Of a stretch of 51,383 bases of DNA, positions 23,723 to 32,502 are shown one piece after another. The notes beneath the pieces are model-generated. The model was not told the origin of the DNA. It worked only from the letters and a program-made list of their open reading frames with translations, and made no database searches. The stretch covers positions 1 through 51,383 of the forward strand of contig NZ_AUHS01000026.1 of assembly GCF_000423305.1 (NCBI RefSeq). The letters run 5' to 3'. How positions within the stretch are numbered: the first letter of the stretch is position 1; each line of letters opens with the position of its first letter. This DNA comes from Legionella moravica DSM 19234. Its GTDB lineage: Bacteria; Pseudomonadota; Gammaproteobacteria; Legionellales; Legionellaceae. The translations under genes were made by a program, and so were the position numbers.

Positions 23723-25108
23723 ATGATTAAATTATCAGTGACTTTATTAACCTTGATACTCTCGCAAGCGGTACTCGCCAGCTCGTTGCTACCTAATGAA
23801 TCGGATTATTACTACAAGCTGGGCGGTTCATCGAATCTCTATGTACCACCTGTGAATAATGATCAAACCATTACTATTGGCGGCAATGTTGATACCCGTT
23901 TGGGATTTACCTGTAACGGATTTAACCCTGTAGTTTCCATTACAAATACCTTTCAGGATATGAAATCCTCAGCCATGAATATTCCGGGAGGTGTTATTGA
24001 TAACCTGAAAGGTTCTGTCGCCGGCTTCCCGATGTATAAACTCCAGCAATCCATGCCGGCCTTATACAACGTATTACAGAATACCGCGGCAAATGCCATG
24101 AATGAATTTTCCGTCAAAGTGAAAGACTGTCAGGATGTTAAAAAGACGCTTGAAGAAGGCCAATCGCCTATGGAAAGTATGTTGTCTGTTTCTGATAGCC
24201 AAGGTTGGCTTGATGCAGCCAAACGTGCCAAAACTGAAAATGTAGATGTGACTGCAACGGCCAAAAATATTGCCAAAAAGCGGGATGAATATGGATTACC
24301 GTGGATAGGCAAGGAAAGCGGTAATGCCGGTGGAAAGTTCCAACGACCTATTAAAGTCATTAATGATGTGGTTATTGCCGGATATAACATTCTGCTAAAC
24401 CGCAAACCTCTCAACAATGAGCAAAAACCAAGTATCGTTACTCCTATGACTCAAAACTGGAAAACGCCAATTGAAGCTGCTAATTGGGCAGTAAAAGTGC
24501 TAGGCGATATCCATGTCAGTAGTTCAGAAGATACAGCGGATAAAACTAAGCATGATGCCAAGGCAGGTATCGGTTTATCAGCACTACTGCAAAGCTGTGA
24601 CAGCTCGAACACTTGCACATCCAATGTATCCAAAGCGTTGTGGCAACTGGTAGATAAACAATGGCCGTTAACCGAGGAAAAACTTAAACTGGTTAGTGCT
24701 TCTAATTTAATGATCACCGATGAAATCATTATCACCATTCAAAGAATGCCACGTGAGGAACAAATACTGACAGTATCCAAATTGGCAGAAGAAATCGCCG
24801 TACAAAATATGCTGGATAAGGCCATGATGATGCGTCGAATTTTGCAATCAGGCTTACAGGTACAAGAAGTACAAAATTTGAAACCCGCTTTGGATATGGT
24901 GAAATTTGCCTTGAAAAAACTGGATGATGATATTCATTCACTGGCATTTGAAAATGACGTACGTAAAAAGATGATGACCGAAACTTTAAGTCTTCTGATG
25001 GACATACGCAGTAATGAAATCGCCAAAGGTTTACCTGGTGATGACCATGAGCAATCACAAGTGAAAAATGGTGCCGTCTATGTAAAACCTGCTTCCAGAG
25101 GAGCCTGA
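23723..25108 (+). CDS. TraH-like ICE protein, PFL_4711/TIGR03755 family
   Basis: A 461-residue exported protein (signal peptide ending near VLAS). YYYKLGGSSNLYVPPV, IGGNVDTRLGFTCNGFNPVV and AMNEFSVKVKDCQDV match the PFL_4711 family, which occupies the TraH place and contributes to pilus extension. The helical C-terminal half is rich in charged residues. AGGAACTATT precedes the ATG. Confidence 0.8.
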   Translation: MIKLSVTLLTLILSQAVLASSLLPNESDYYYKLGGSSNLYVPPVNNDQTITIGGNVDTRLGFTCNGFNPVVSITNTFQDMKSSAMNIPGGVIDNLKGSVAGFPMYKLQQSMPALYNVLQNTAANAMNEFSVKVKDCQDVKKTLEEGQSPMESMLSVSDSQGWLDAAKRAKTENVDVTATAKNIAKKRDEYGLPWIGKESGNAGGKFQRPIKVINDVVIAGYNILLNRKPLNNEQKPSIVTPMTQNWKTPIEAANWAVKVLGDIHVSSSEDTADKTKHDAKAGIGLSALLQSCDSSNTCTSNVSKALWQLVDKQWPLTEEKLKLVSASNLMITDEIIITIQRMPREEQILTVSKLAEEIAVQNMLDKAMMMRRILQSGLQVQEVQNLKPALDMVKFALKKLDDDIHSLAFENDVRKKMMTETLSLLMDIRSNEIAKGLPGDDHEQSQVKNGAVYVKPASRGA

Positions 25109-25109
25109 T

Positions 25110-26675
25110 ATGATAGTTTTTAGTCCTTTATCGCTTTACACCACTTATTTAGGCTGGCAGCAGTATGAGGTTTTATTCAACGCCCTGTGGCAAACAGGGC
25201 TTCTATATCTTGGTTTTCTAATGGTGGGGTACCGCTTTTTAAAAAACGTACTGGCACCTAGTGGCTCTACCCATCATGCAGCAGAACATGCTTTGAATAG
25301 CTTTCTTTATGAACTGGCAGTGACTTTTTTAATTTGCGGCATCTTTGTCTATCCTTGCGTACCGCTGGAAGAAAAAGCCATGAGCTTTAAACCCATGTGT
25401 GGCATTAAGAAAGATTCAGATGCCAAATCATCCACATTAAAAGATACTGGTACGACTTATGATGAAGCCTTTGCCGATGTTTTAACTCCTAACGTCAAAA
25501 TGCCAATAGGTTTTGCCATTTTACAAAACTATATGTCCGGTTTAACGTATGGTTTGATGAAAGTGACTGGCTGTACTGATAGCCTGCAATCCATTGAAGG
25601 TGATTTGATTTCCACTTATTTGCCTGCAGATGTACGAGAGCAGGCGCTTAAATTCCACCGTCAGTGTTTCCTTGAAGCACGAAGCAGTTATTACAATGAG
25701 AAACATGACAAAGCCAAAGTAGATGAGATTTTAAAGAAATATGGTGGGGAGGAAGATTTGAAATGGGTCGGCTCAAAAGTGTTTCAAACCCTGTATTACA
25801 ATAAAATCCATGCTCGTCAACCCGTACCCGGATTCAGTTTCAATGAAGCGCCTAACAAGAATCTGGAAAAGGCAGCCGAACGTGGCGATATTGATGCCAA
25901 ACATCTTCCAGAACAAGGTTATCCAAGCTGTAATCAATGGTGGGCTAAATTAAAAACCGATTTGGTTCAGGTCGCTAATAATGCCAGTGTCTTTGATAAT
26001 CATCTTAACTACTACGCAGTATTGGACAGAGTGCGTACTTTCAAAAATACCCACCCTAAAGCGTGGGGGTCACAATTAAGTTCAGAAGATTATATTGCCA
26101 AGATGCTTTTAAATGATAGCCGTGACATGCAGGCTAACAGTGTTAAAAACATGATGGATAATACTAATGGGGCTTTTGGTGGTGCTATTTCTCATGGACT
26201 GGTCAACATCGGTCAATGGACAAAATCATGGAGTTCAACACCTTTAAAGCGTGAAGCCATCATGCAAACACTACCCGTCATGCAAGCCTTTTTGTATTTC
26301 TTCCTCATTATCATGACACCTGTTGTTTTAGCTTTAAGTGGCTACAACCCCAAGGCACTTGGCAGTATCTGCGGATTGTTCATCATGGCGATTTTTCTGC
26401 AATACCTCTGGCATCTGGTTGGTTTTGTCGAACGCAGCGTACTTGATCCGCTGGGTCAAAATGATGCAGTTTCAGCAATGAGAAATATGGCAGTATTGTT
26501 TTATTTTATTGCACCGATGTTGTTGCTGAAGCTATCAAGTCATTTTGGTGGTGAAGCTGGCGTTGCGTTAGGGTCTTTAGTCAATGAAGCCGGTCAACAG
26601 AGTGACAAGGTTGCCAATTCTGCATCTGACACAATAAGGCAAGGTGCTAAAATCGCCAGTGCAGGAAAAATATGA
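25110..26675 (+). CDS. traG: TraG N-terminal-domain conjugal transfer protein
   Basis: A 521-residue inner-membrane protein. The N-terminal helices follow the start LYTTYLGWQQYEVLFNALWQ and include LLYLGFLMVGYRFL. A large periplasmic part with conserved Cys contains MCGIKKDSD and GCTDSLQS. C-terminal helices lie at about 385-440 and 460-485. It matches TraG_N-type proteins, which stabilise mating pairs and are involved in pilus assembly. The long periplasmic C-terminal domain of F-TraG is absent, as usual in this ICE family. Confidence 0.8.
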   Translation: MIVFSPLSLYTTYLGWQQYEVLFNALWQTGLLYLGFLMVGYRFLKNVLAPSGSTHHAAEHALNSFLYELAVTFLICGIFVYPCVPLEEKAMSFKPMCGIKKDSDAKSSTLKDTGTTYDEAFADVLTPNVKMPIGFAILQNYMSGLTYGLMKVTGCTDSLQSIEGDLISTYLPADVREQALKFHRQCFLEARSSYYNEKHDKAKVDEILKKYGGEEDLKWVGSKVFQTLYYNKIHARQPVPGFSFNEAPNKNLEKAAERGDIDAKHLPEQGYPSCNQWWAKLKTDLVQVANNASVFDNHLNYYAVLDRVRTFKNTHPKAWGSQLSSEDYIAKMLLNDSRDMQANSVKNMMDNTNGAFGGAISHGLVNIGQWTKSWSSTPLKREAIMQTLPVMQAFLYFFLIIMTPVVLALSGYNPKALGSICGLFIMAIFLQYLWHLVGFVERSVLDPLGQNDAVSAMRNMAVLFYFIAPMLLLKLSSHFGGEAGVALGSLVNEAGQQSDKVANSASDTIRQGAKIASAGKI

Positions 26676-26686
26676 ACCAGTCAATT

Positions 26687-26896
26687 TTAATCGCCGTGAA
26701 TATGCTGAGCAAATTCATTGCCGGTAATAACCCCATCCTCGTGAAGTTGCTGGGCTTTTCCAGCGGTATAACGGGGCTGGGTTCCCTCATCCGAAGCAAG
26801 GGAGGCAATCACTTGTAAAGTAACAACAGATACTTTCCCAAGGACTCTCAATGCCATAAAGGCCATGGATTTACGATTTTTGATTTTCCCAATCAT
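26687..26896 (-). CDS. Small SHOCT-like protein, opposite to the transfer operon
   Basis: A 69-residue protein with a hydrophobic N-terminal half (MALRVLGKVSVVTLQVIASL) and a C-terminal segment AQQLHEDGVITGNEFAQHIH. The latter follows the SHOCT-like pattern (L-x-x-x-G-x-I-x-x-x-E-F). It lies on the strand opposite to the operon, between traG and the next gene. The function is unknown; similar short genes sit at this point in related islands as far as I recall. No strong ribosome site is seen. Confidence 0.5.
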   Translation of the reverse strand: MIGKIKNRKSMAFMALRVLGKVSVVTLQVIASLASDEGTQPRYTAGKAQQLHEDGVITGNEFAQHIHGD

Positions 26897-26908
26897 GAGG
26901 AATTGTCC

Positions 26909-27241
26909 ATGTTAAATAAATACGTTCGTACAACCATTATAGCTATAACAAAGTATATTCTGCCAGTAGTCCTGCTTTTGTTGTTAGCTCCCCAATTTGT
27001 GCAGTTTAGTTCACAGCTAACCCAAACCAATCAGTTCTTTCAGTTACATCAGATTGCCTTTCTTCTTGTGCACAGTCTCTTTTATCTGGCTCTCTATTGG
27101 TTATGGCCTCGAATTATTCATGTGCTTGTGAATCGCAGCTCTCATGACATAACACAAGAACAAATCAATTCTGCCTTAAAAGCAAAATGGTATTTACTTG
27201 CAGCTTTAGTCTTTTTTGAAGTCCTGGTTTGGTGGAGATAA
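26909..27241 (+). CDS. Small three-helix membrane protein before traD
   Basis: A 110-residue protein with three hydrophobic segments (about 10-30, 45-65, 90-108) and a short charged loop (HDITQEQINSALKAKW). ATG 26909 has GAGG 8 bases upstream; a TTG two codons earlier is less likely. It stands directly before traD, the place of small inner-membrane partners of the coupling protein. No family name can be given with confidence. Confidence 0.6.
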   Translation: MLNKYVRTTIIAITKYILPVVLLLLLAPQFVQFSSQLTQTNQFFQLHQIAFLLVHSLFYLALYWLWPRIIHVLVNRSSHDITQEQINSALKAKWYLLAALVFFEVLVWWR

Positions 27242-27243
27242 TC

Positions 27244-29244
27244 ATGAGTCATTATCCCGTTGAGAACCTGCTTCGTGAACCAACCGAAATTTATACCAGC
27301 ATAACCTGTACAGCGCTGGCACTGCTTGCCATAACTCAGCCTCATTTATTTTTGTTGACGAAAGGGATGGGCTATTACGCAGGTCTAAGTTTAATGACTT
27401 TGAGTCTGGTCCGGGGATATCAAGCATTTAAGATTAAACGCTATCGCCGGCGTTTAATCGCTATGCCTTACTATGCTTTATCTACGACTCAAGTACCTGT
27501 TTCTCAACAGTGGTTGTTTCTTGGTAAAGGTTTTCGTTGGCTGCCACACCATACCCAGCGATTACATCAAATCAAGCAAATAAAGAATGAAACCTTTATG
27601 CAGCGTGGAAAATGTTACCAAACCATAAGGAAATTTTGTCAAAATCACGCAGCTTCGTATTTGGCAAAACTATTCGGCAGCCCTTCTAAATTGAATCCAT
27701 TTAGACCTGATCCACCAGTGGGAGGCAGTCCTTACCTGCATGGTTTAGGTGAAAAAGACGATCCAGTTTACATTCCACAAGACGTAAGAGTTGGCCATAC
27801 TTTTGTAGTAGGTACTACTCGTGTAGGTAAGACACGATTAGCCAGTATTCTCATCAATCAAGACATCAGAAATGGTGATGCAGTCATTGTTGTTGACCCC
27901 AAAGGCGATCTGGATTTGGTTCGCGATATGTATTCAGCCTGTGAAGCATCGGGCCGATTGAATCACTTTCGTATAGTACATCTTGGTTTCCCCGATCTGT
28001 CAGCTCACTACAACCCATTAAAAAACTATGATCAGGTAAGCGAAGTTGCCACCCGTATTACCGATGCTATTGCTGCAGAAGGTGAAGGCAAACAATTCGC
28101 AGCTTTCGCATGGAAGTACGTCAATATAGTTGCAATCTGTCTGGAAGAAATGAAACAACCCATTACCTATAAATCTATAGCTTTTTATATCAGTCGCCTT
28201 GATCAACTTTTAATGGCTTATGCAGATACCATTATGCCTGCTCATTATCAGGATTATCACGAACAGATTGATGCAATATTGACACATCATGAAGAACGTC
28301 AGAGTCGCAAAAATAAAAGTGCTGCTCCAATGGATAGAACCAAAGCAGTCATTGAGTACATAAAAGAGCATATCAGCAAGACTATCACAGCCGGCAATGT
28401 TGAAAGCCTGCATGATCAGATTCTGATTGATCTTTATGATGCAGCCATTATGGACAAGCACTACTATGACAAAATAACCGCCAGTGTCGGTCCGGTTCTA
28501 TCTGAAATCAATAAAAGTAACGCAACCAATATTTTCTCATTTAAACAAAGCCAGAATGAAATTGAATTAATGGCAGCAATCAAGGAAAAGAAGGTCATTT
28601 ACATTGGCCTTGATAGCTTGACCAACCCCAACATTGCTCAAGCAGTAGGAAAGGCCTTTTTATCAGACTTGGTATCAACTGCAGGAAAAATATACAAGGA
28701 AAGCAACACCCATTACCGTTTGAATCTGCACTGTGATGAGCTATCCGAAATTATTCAGGATTCATTTGTAAAAATCCTCAATAAAGCTGGTGGTGCAGGT
28801 TTTCAGGTTACGGCTTATGCTCAAACTATACAGGACATGGAAGTAGCACTTGGCTCAAAAGCCAGAGCGGAAGTTACAGAGGGAAATTTTAATACTCTGA
28901 TTATGCTTAGGGTTAAAAATGAAGAAACAGCCAATTTGTTAGTTAAAATGCTACCTCAAGTAGGTGTAATTGATCACACGCAAGTTTCTATGGTAAATGA
29001 TACTCCGCATGGGGAAGACGGTGTTTATTTTAATACGACCAATGAAGATCGTGTCCAAACATCTTCTGTGGCCATGATTGATGTGAGTGACGTTATATCT
29101 TTGCCTAAAGGGCAAGCTTTTGTTTTAGTCAATGGAGGGGAGCTATATAAAATTCGGATTCCAATGCCATTGAACAATAATCTAGCATTTAATGATATTA
29201 AATTAATTTTGAATAAATGTAATGAACGGATCATAGATAATTAA
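27244..29244 (+). CDS. traD: TraD/VirD4-like coupling ATPase (TIGR03743, SXT/TOL type)
   Basis: A 666-residue coupling protein that recruits relaxase-bound DNA to the channel. It has N-terminal membrane helices (about 20-60), Walker A GTTRVGKTRLA (around 194-204) and Walker B VIVVDPKGDLDLV. The typical LHCDELSEIIQDSFVKILNK is followed by AGFQVTAYAQT. GGAG lies 7 bases before ATG 27244. In most related elements traD stands near the start of the operon between PFL_4695 and PFL_4697; here it is the last gene. It converges on the phosphoketolase operon with only 6 bases between the stops. Confidence 0.9.
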   Translation: MSHYPVENLLREPTEIYTSITCTALALLAITQPHLFLLTKGMGYYAGLSLMTLSLVRGYQAFKIKRYRRRLIAMPYYALSTTQVPVSQQWLFLGKGFRWLPHHTQRLHQIKQIKNETFMQRGKCYQTIRKFCQNHAASYLAKLFGSPSKLNPFRPDPPVGGSPYLHGLGEKDDPVYIPQDVRVGHTFVVGTTRVGKTRLASILINQDIRNGDAVIVVDPKGDLDLVRDMYSACEASGRLNHFRIVHLGFPDLSAHYNPLKNYDQVSEVATRITDAIAAEGEGKQFAAFAWKYVNIVAICLEEMKQPITYKSIAFYISRLDQLLMAYADTIMPAHYQDYHEQIDAILTHHEERQSRKNKSAAPMDRTKAVIEYIKEHISKTITAGNVESLHDQILIDLYDAAIMDKHYYDKITASVGPVLSEINKSNATNIFSFKQSQNEIELMAAIKEKKVIYIGLDSLTNPNIAQAVGKAFLSDLVSTAGKIYKESNTHYRLNLHCDELSEIIQDSFVKILNKAGGAGFQVTAYAQTIQDMEVALGSKARAEVTEGNFNTLIMLRVKNEETANLLVKMLPQVGVIDHTQVSMVNDTPHGEDGVYFNTTNEDRVQTSSVAMIDVSDVISLPKGQAFVLVNGGELYKIRIPMPLNNNLAFNDIKLILNKCNERIIDN

Positions 29245-29250
29245 TTGATT

Positions 29251-31596
29251 TTATTTCTTTATTTTAAATTGCCATTGTTCGATTTCATCAGGGTCAACAC
29301 CATATTTTTGAATATAGGTATGGTGCTCGAGTAGCTTATTATCGTATTTTTGATTAAGTAGTACACTATCGTGTTGTTCAATTACTTCGTGCTCTGCCAT
29401 GAGGGTGAATACTTCTTTGACTAGATGCCATCGACTGGTTTTATTTCTAATATGCATATCAAAAGGAGTCGTTGTAGAGCCATTTTCAACGTAACCGTGA
29501 ATGTAAAATCTACTGGTGTCGCCCATCGTAAATAATAACTGTTGCAGGACAGACGGGTAACCGTGAAAATTAAAAATGACGGGCTTATTTTCTGTGAAAT
29601 AGTCATTAAAATTGTCTTTCGAAAAAGAGCAATCAGAATTTCCAAAGCCCAAAGCTGAAAGCTCAAGAATATTTACAAAACGAATCTTAATAGATGGCAT
29701 ATCCTCTTTAACCAAAGTAATGGCTGCAAGGGCTTCTTTGGTTAAATAATCCCCTGCTGCTGCAAGGACAATATCTGGGTTAAGGTCGCTTGCGAAATCC
29801 CAAATCATCAGACCCTGCTCAAGTTCTTTTCTTGCTAATTCTGGCGTTAGCCAGCGGGGTTCCAGGGTTTTACCTGCAACAATTACGTTAACTGCATTAC
29901 AGGAAGTAAGGCAACGTTCTAAAACCACCAGCATAGTAGTGGCATCCGGTGGAAAAAATGCACGCGTAAAACACCCATGTTTTTGTAGAAGATTTGATAT
30001 AAAACCAGGATTTTGATGTGAAAAGCCGTTATGTTCTTGACGCCATCCGGATGAAGTTAAAATATAATTCAAAGAGGGAATGTCTCCTCGCCAGGGAATG
30101 TTGCGGGCAATTTGTAAAAACTTCATGTATTGATCCGTCATGCTGGAGACGATTTGAATAAAAGCTTCGTAAGAGGCAAAAATCGCATGACGACCGGTTA
30201 ACACATACCCTTGCATGAGTCCCTGAAGAGCATGCTCACTTAACATTTCAATGACTCGTCCATCTGAGCTTATATCTTTATCCCATGCTTTTTTCAATTG
30301 AACATTGGCGCGCTGGGTTGTTTCAAAAATTTTATCGAGTTTATTAGAGTAGGTTTCATCGGGCGAGAAGAGACGAAAATTACGAAGGGTTGAATTGAGC
30401 TGACACAGCTCATTTAAATAAATGCCCGTACATCGCATACTGCTTGAACCTATTGTTCCTGGAGTGGTTGAGTCTTCTGCAATGTGTTCGATGGTAGGAA
30501 GCTTAAGCGCTTTGACTTGCGGTTTGCCTCCAAAGGCATGTCTGCTATTACCCATGCATAATTTACTATCAGGAACGAGAGCGCGAATGTGTTCGTTAAA
30601 TCCATCTTCTTTATTAAAGAGGGTTTCAAAATGATAAGAAAGAAGCCATTTCTCTAGAAGGCGTAGCTCTAGGCGATCTGTTTTGGCTTGTGTGACGACT
30701 ACCTGATGAGAAAGGCAATTGCCCTCAATTTTTTGGCCATGTAAGGTTTTAATGCCCGTCCAGCCTTTTAAGGTTTTTAAAATCATCATTGGAAGTCGTG
30801 GCAGTGTTTTTGTGTTGCCCTTGCGAGCTGATTCTTGGATGGCTCGAATGGTTTGATAACACTGCTCAAGCGCATCCATCATTTTTTGATGAATGGCTCG
30901 ACCTTCAACAATAAAAGGCTGATAGCCGTATCCATAAAAGAGTGATTTTAATTCTTTATTGCTCATTCGGCCAAAAAGAGTTGGGCCAGAGATTTTGTAT
31001 CCGTTTAAGTGAAGGATAGGAAGAACTGCGCCATTAGTCGCCGGATCTATGAATTTATTCAGATGCCAGGCTGTGGCTGTCGGTCCTGTTTCAGCTTCGC
31101 CATCGCCAATAACACAAGCTACAATCAGGTCGGGATTATCCAGTACCGCTCCGAAGGCCGTAGAAAGAGAATAACCTAATTCACCACCTTCTAAAATTAC
31201 ACCTGGCGTTCCAGGATTGCTGTGACTTGGAAAGCCATACGGCCAGCTGAAGTTTTTAATGAGATAGCTTATTCCTTGTTCGGTATGGGACGCTTTAGGA
31301 TAATATTTATTGAGGGTTCCCTCAATAAATAGGTTGGCTTGCAAGGCGGCATAACCATGTCCTGGACCCAGTATAAAAAGCATGGGCGATTGATGTTTTT
31401 TAATCAGGTAGTTGAGATGGGCATAAATAAAATTTATTCCAGGACAAGTGCCCCAATGACCCAATAAGCGTGGTTTGATGTCAGCAAAGGTAAGTGGTTG
31501 TTCCAGTAAGCAATTGTTCATTAAATAAATTTGCGCGGCAGAGAGGTAATTGGCTGCTCGCATAAACTGTTTTATGGATTCAATGGCGTGCTCCAT
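29251..31596 (-). CDS. xfp: Phosphoketolase (xylulose-5-phosphate/fructose-6-phosphate)
   Basis: A 781-residue TPP enzyme cleaving X5P (and often F6P) with phosphate to acetyl phosphate and glyceraldehyde-3-phosphate (or erythrose-4-phosphate). Signatures are LLGHWGTCPGINFIYAHLNY, the stretch ILGPGHGYAALQANLF, TPP-binding VIGDGEAETGPTATAWHLNK, NGYKISGPT, and the late DVILT-like SLNYILTSSGWRQEHNGFSH, which is followed by QNPGF. The length is normal. It ends a four-gene operon and converges on traD. No acetate kinase is seen in the window to use the acetyl phosphate; DUF3141, found with this cluster in other proteobacteria, lies at 47204. Confidence 0.93.
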   Translation of the reverse strand: MEHAIESIKQFMRAANYLSAAQIYLMNNCLLEQPLTFADIKPRLLGHWGTCPGINFIYAHLNYLIKKHQSPMLFILGPGHGYAALQANLFIEGTLNKYYPKASHTEQGISYLIKNFSWPYGFPSHSNPGTPGVILEGGELGYSLSTAFGAVLDNPDLIVACVIGDGEAETGPTATAWHLNKFIDPATNGAVLPILHLNGYKISGPTLFGRMSNKELKSLFYGYGYQPFIVEGRAIHQKMMDALEQCYQTIRAIQESARKGNTKTLPRLPMMILKTLKGWTGIKTLHGQKIEGNCLSHQVVVTQAKTDRLELRLLEKWLLSYHFETLFNKEDGFNEHIRALVPDSKLCMGNSRHAFGGKPQVKALKLPTIEHIAEDSTTPGTIGSSSMRCTGIYLNELCQLNSTLRNFRLFSPDETYSNKLDKIFETTQRANVQLKKAWDKDISSDGRVIEMLSEHALQGLMQGYVLTGRHAIFASYEAFIQIVSSMTDQYMKFLQIARNIPWRGDIPSLNYILTSSGWRQEHNGFSHQNPGFISNLLQKHGCFTRAFFPPDATTMLVVLERCLTSCNAVNVIVAGKTLEPRWLTPELARKELEQGLMIWDFASDLNPDIVLAAAGDYLTKEALAAITLVKEDMPSIKIRFVNILELSALGFGNSDCSFSKDNFNDYFTENKPVIFNFHGYPSVLQQLLFTMGDTSRFYIHGYVENGSTTTPFDMHIRNKTSRWHLVKEVFTLMAEHEVIEQHDSVLLNQKYDNKLLEHHTYIQKYGVDPDEIEQWQFKIKK

Positions 31597-31605
31597 CTTA
31601 TCTCC

Positions 31606-32502
31606 TTAAGTCTTAAATAAATCATCCATTGCTTGAACCATCAAATCCGTTACATCAATTACGTTCGAGTCATGCGTAATGGTATTGCAGGTGATGATTT
31701 GCTTGACTCCTGCTTGTTGTAAGTCCTCATAGGCGCTTCCTGCAAAGAGGGCATGTACTCCAATACAAATAGCAGGTTTCATATGGAGTGATTTTAAATG
31801 GGTAGCTGTTTTAATCATAGTAGCTGCTGTTGAAATAATATCATCGACTAAGATGGGTGTATGGTTTTGATATAAGTCAATTTGCGGAATGGTTATTTCA
31901 ACGAGATTATCGCCTTTTCTTTGTTTTTCCAGAATTAAAAAGGGTGCATTAATCCTTTGAGCAATGTCTGAAACCCATTGGGAGCTTTCAGCATCGGGCC
32001 CAATAAGCAATGCGTCAGGTACATTAACTTTAATCCAAGTGGCAATGGGCTTAGTTGCATGCAGTGCAATTGCCGGAATGGAATAAATGTCATTTAAAGC
32101 GTGCCAACGATGGAGATGTGGGTCAATGGTCATCAACCCATCAAAATAGGTTGAAATCAGTTTGGCAAAATAGTGAGAAGTAATACTGTCTCCAGGTTGA
32201 AACCGTTTATCCTGGCGCATGTAAACAAGATAGGGTGCGATGAGACCTATTTTTTTTGCTCCTAATTCTCTGGCCGTTTCAGCAGCAAAGAGAAGAGGCA
32301 ATATTTTGCCATTAGGATGGGTTAAATCAGCAATCATGATGACGTCTTTGTCGTTCACTAACGATTTGATGTTGACAACGGTTTCATCGTCGGGAAACTG
32401 ATGCAGTGTGATACTGCCCATGTCATAACCCAATTGCTGATGCATTTCCTTGGCAAAATAGTCGCTGCCAAACAGAGAAAAGAGTATCGGACTTGGCTTC
32501 AT
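31606..32502 (-). CDS. PRPP synthetase-like protein (ribose-phosphate pyrophosphokinase family)
   Basis: A 298-residue paralogue of Prs. It has FPDDETVVNI (from the F-DGE region), the ATP/phosphoribosyl parts LIAPYLVYMRQDKRFQPGDS, and a PRPP-binding loop PILVDDIISTAATMIKTA. The canonical loop is DDI-x-TG-G-T; here it reads DDIISTAAT, with alanines replacing the glycines. This is common in divergent PrsA-like proteins coupled to AMP phosphorylase genes. It probably makes or uses PRPP/ribose phosphates next to the AMP phosphorylase-like gene. It overlaps the upstream gene by 4 bases. Confidence 0.85.
   Translation of the reverse strand: MKPSPILFSLFGSDYFAKEMHQQLGYDMGSITLHQFPDDETVVNIKSLVNDKDVIMIADLTHPNGKILPLLFAAETARELGAKKIGLIAPYLVYMRQDKRFQPGDSITSHYFAKLISTYFDGLMTIDPHLHRWHALNDIYSIPAIALHATKPIATWIKVNVPDALLIGPDAESSQWVSDIAQRINAPFLILEKQRKGDNLVEITIPQIDLYQNHTPILVDDIISTAATMIKTATHLKSLHMKPAICIGVHALFAGSAYEDLQQAGVKQIITCNTITHDSNVIDVTDLMVQAMDDLFKT

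Noticed and set aside
26672..26818. A 48-residue plus-strand frame starting in the traG stop
   Set aside because: It lies opposite the 26687-26896 gene, whose SHOCT-like end is more convincing; it has no recognisable motif.
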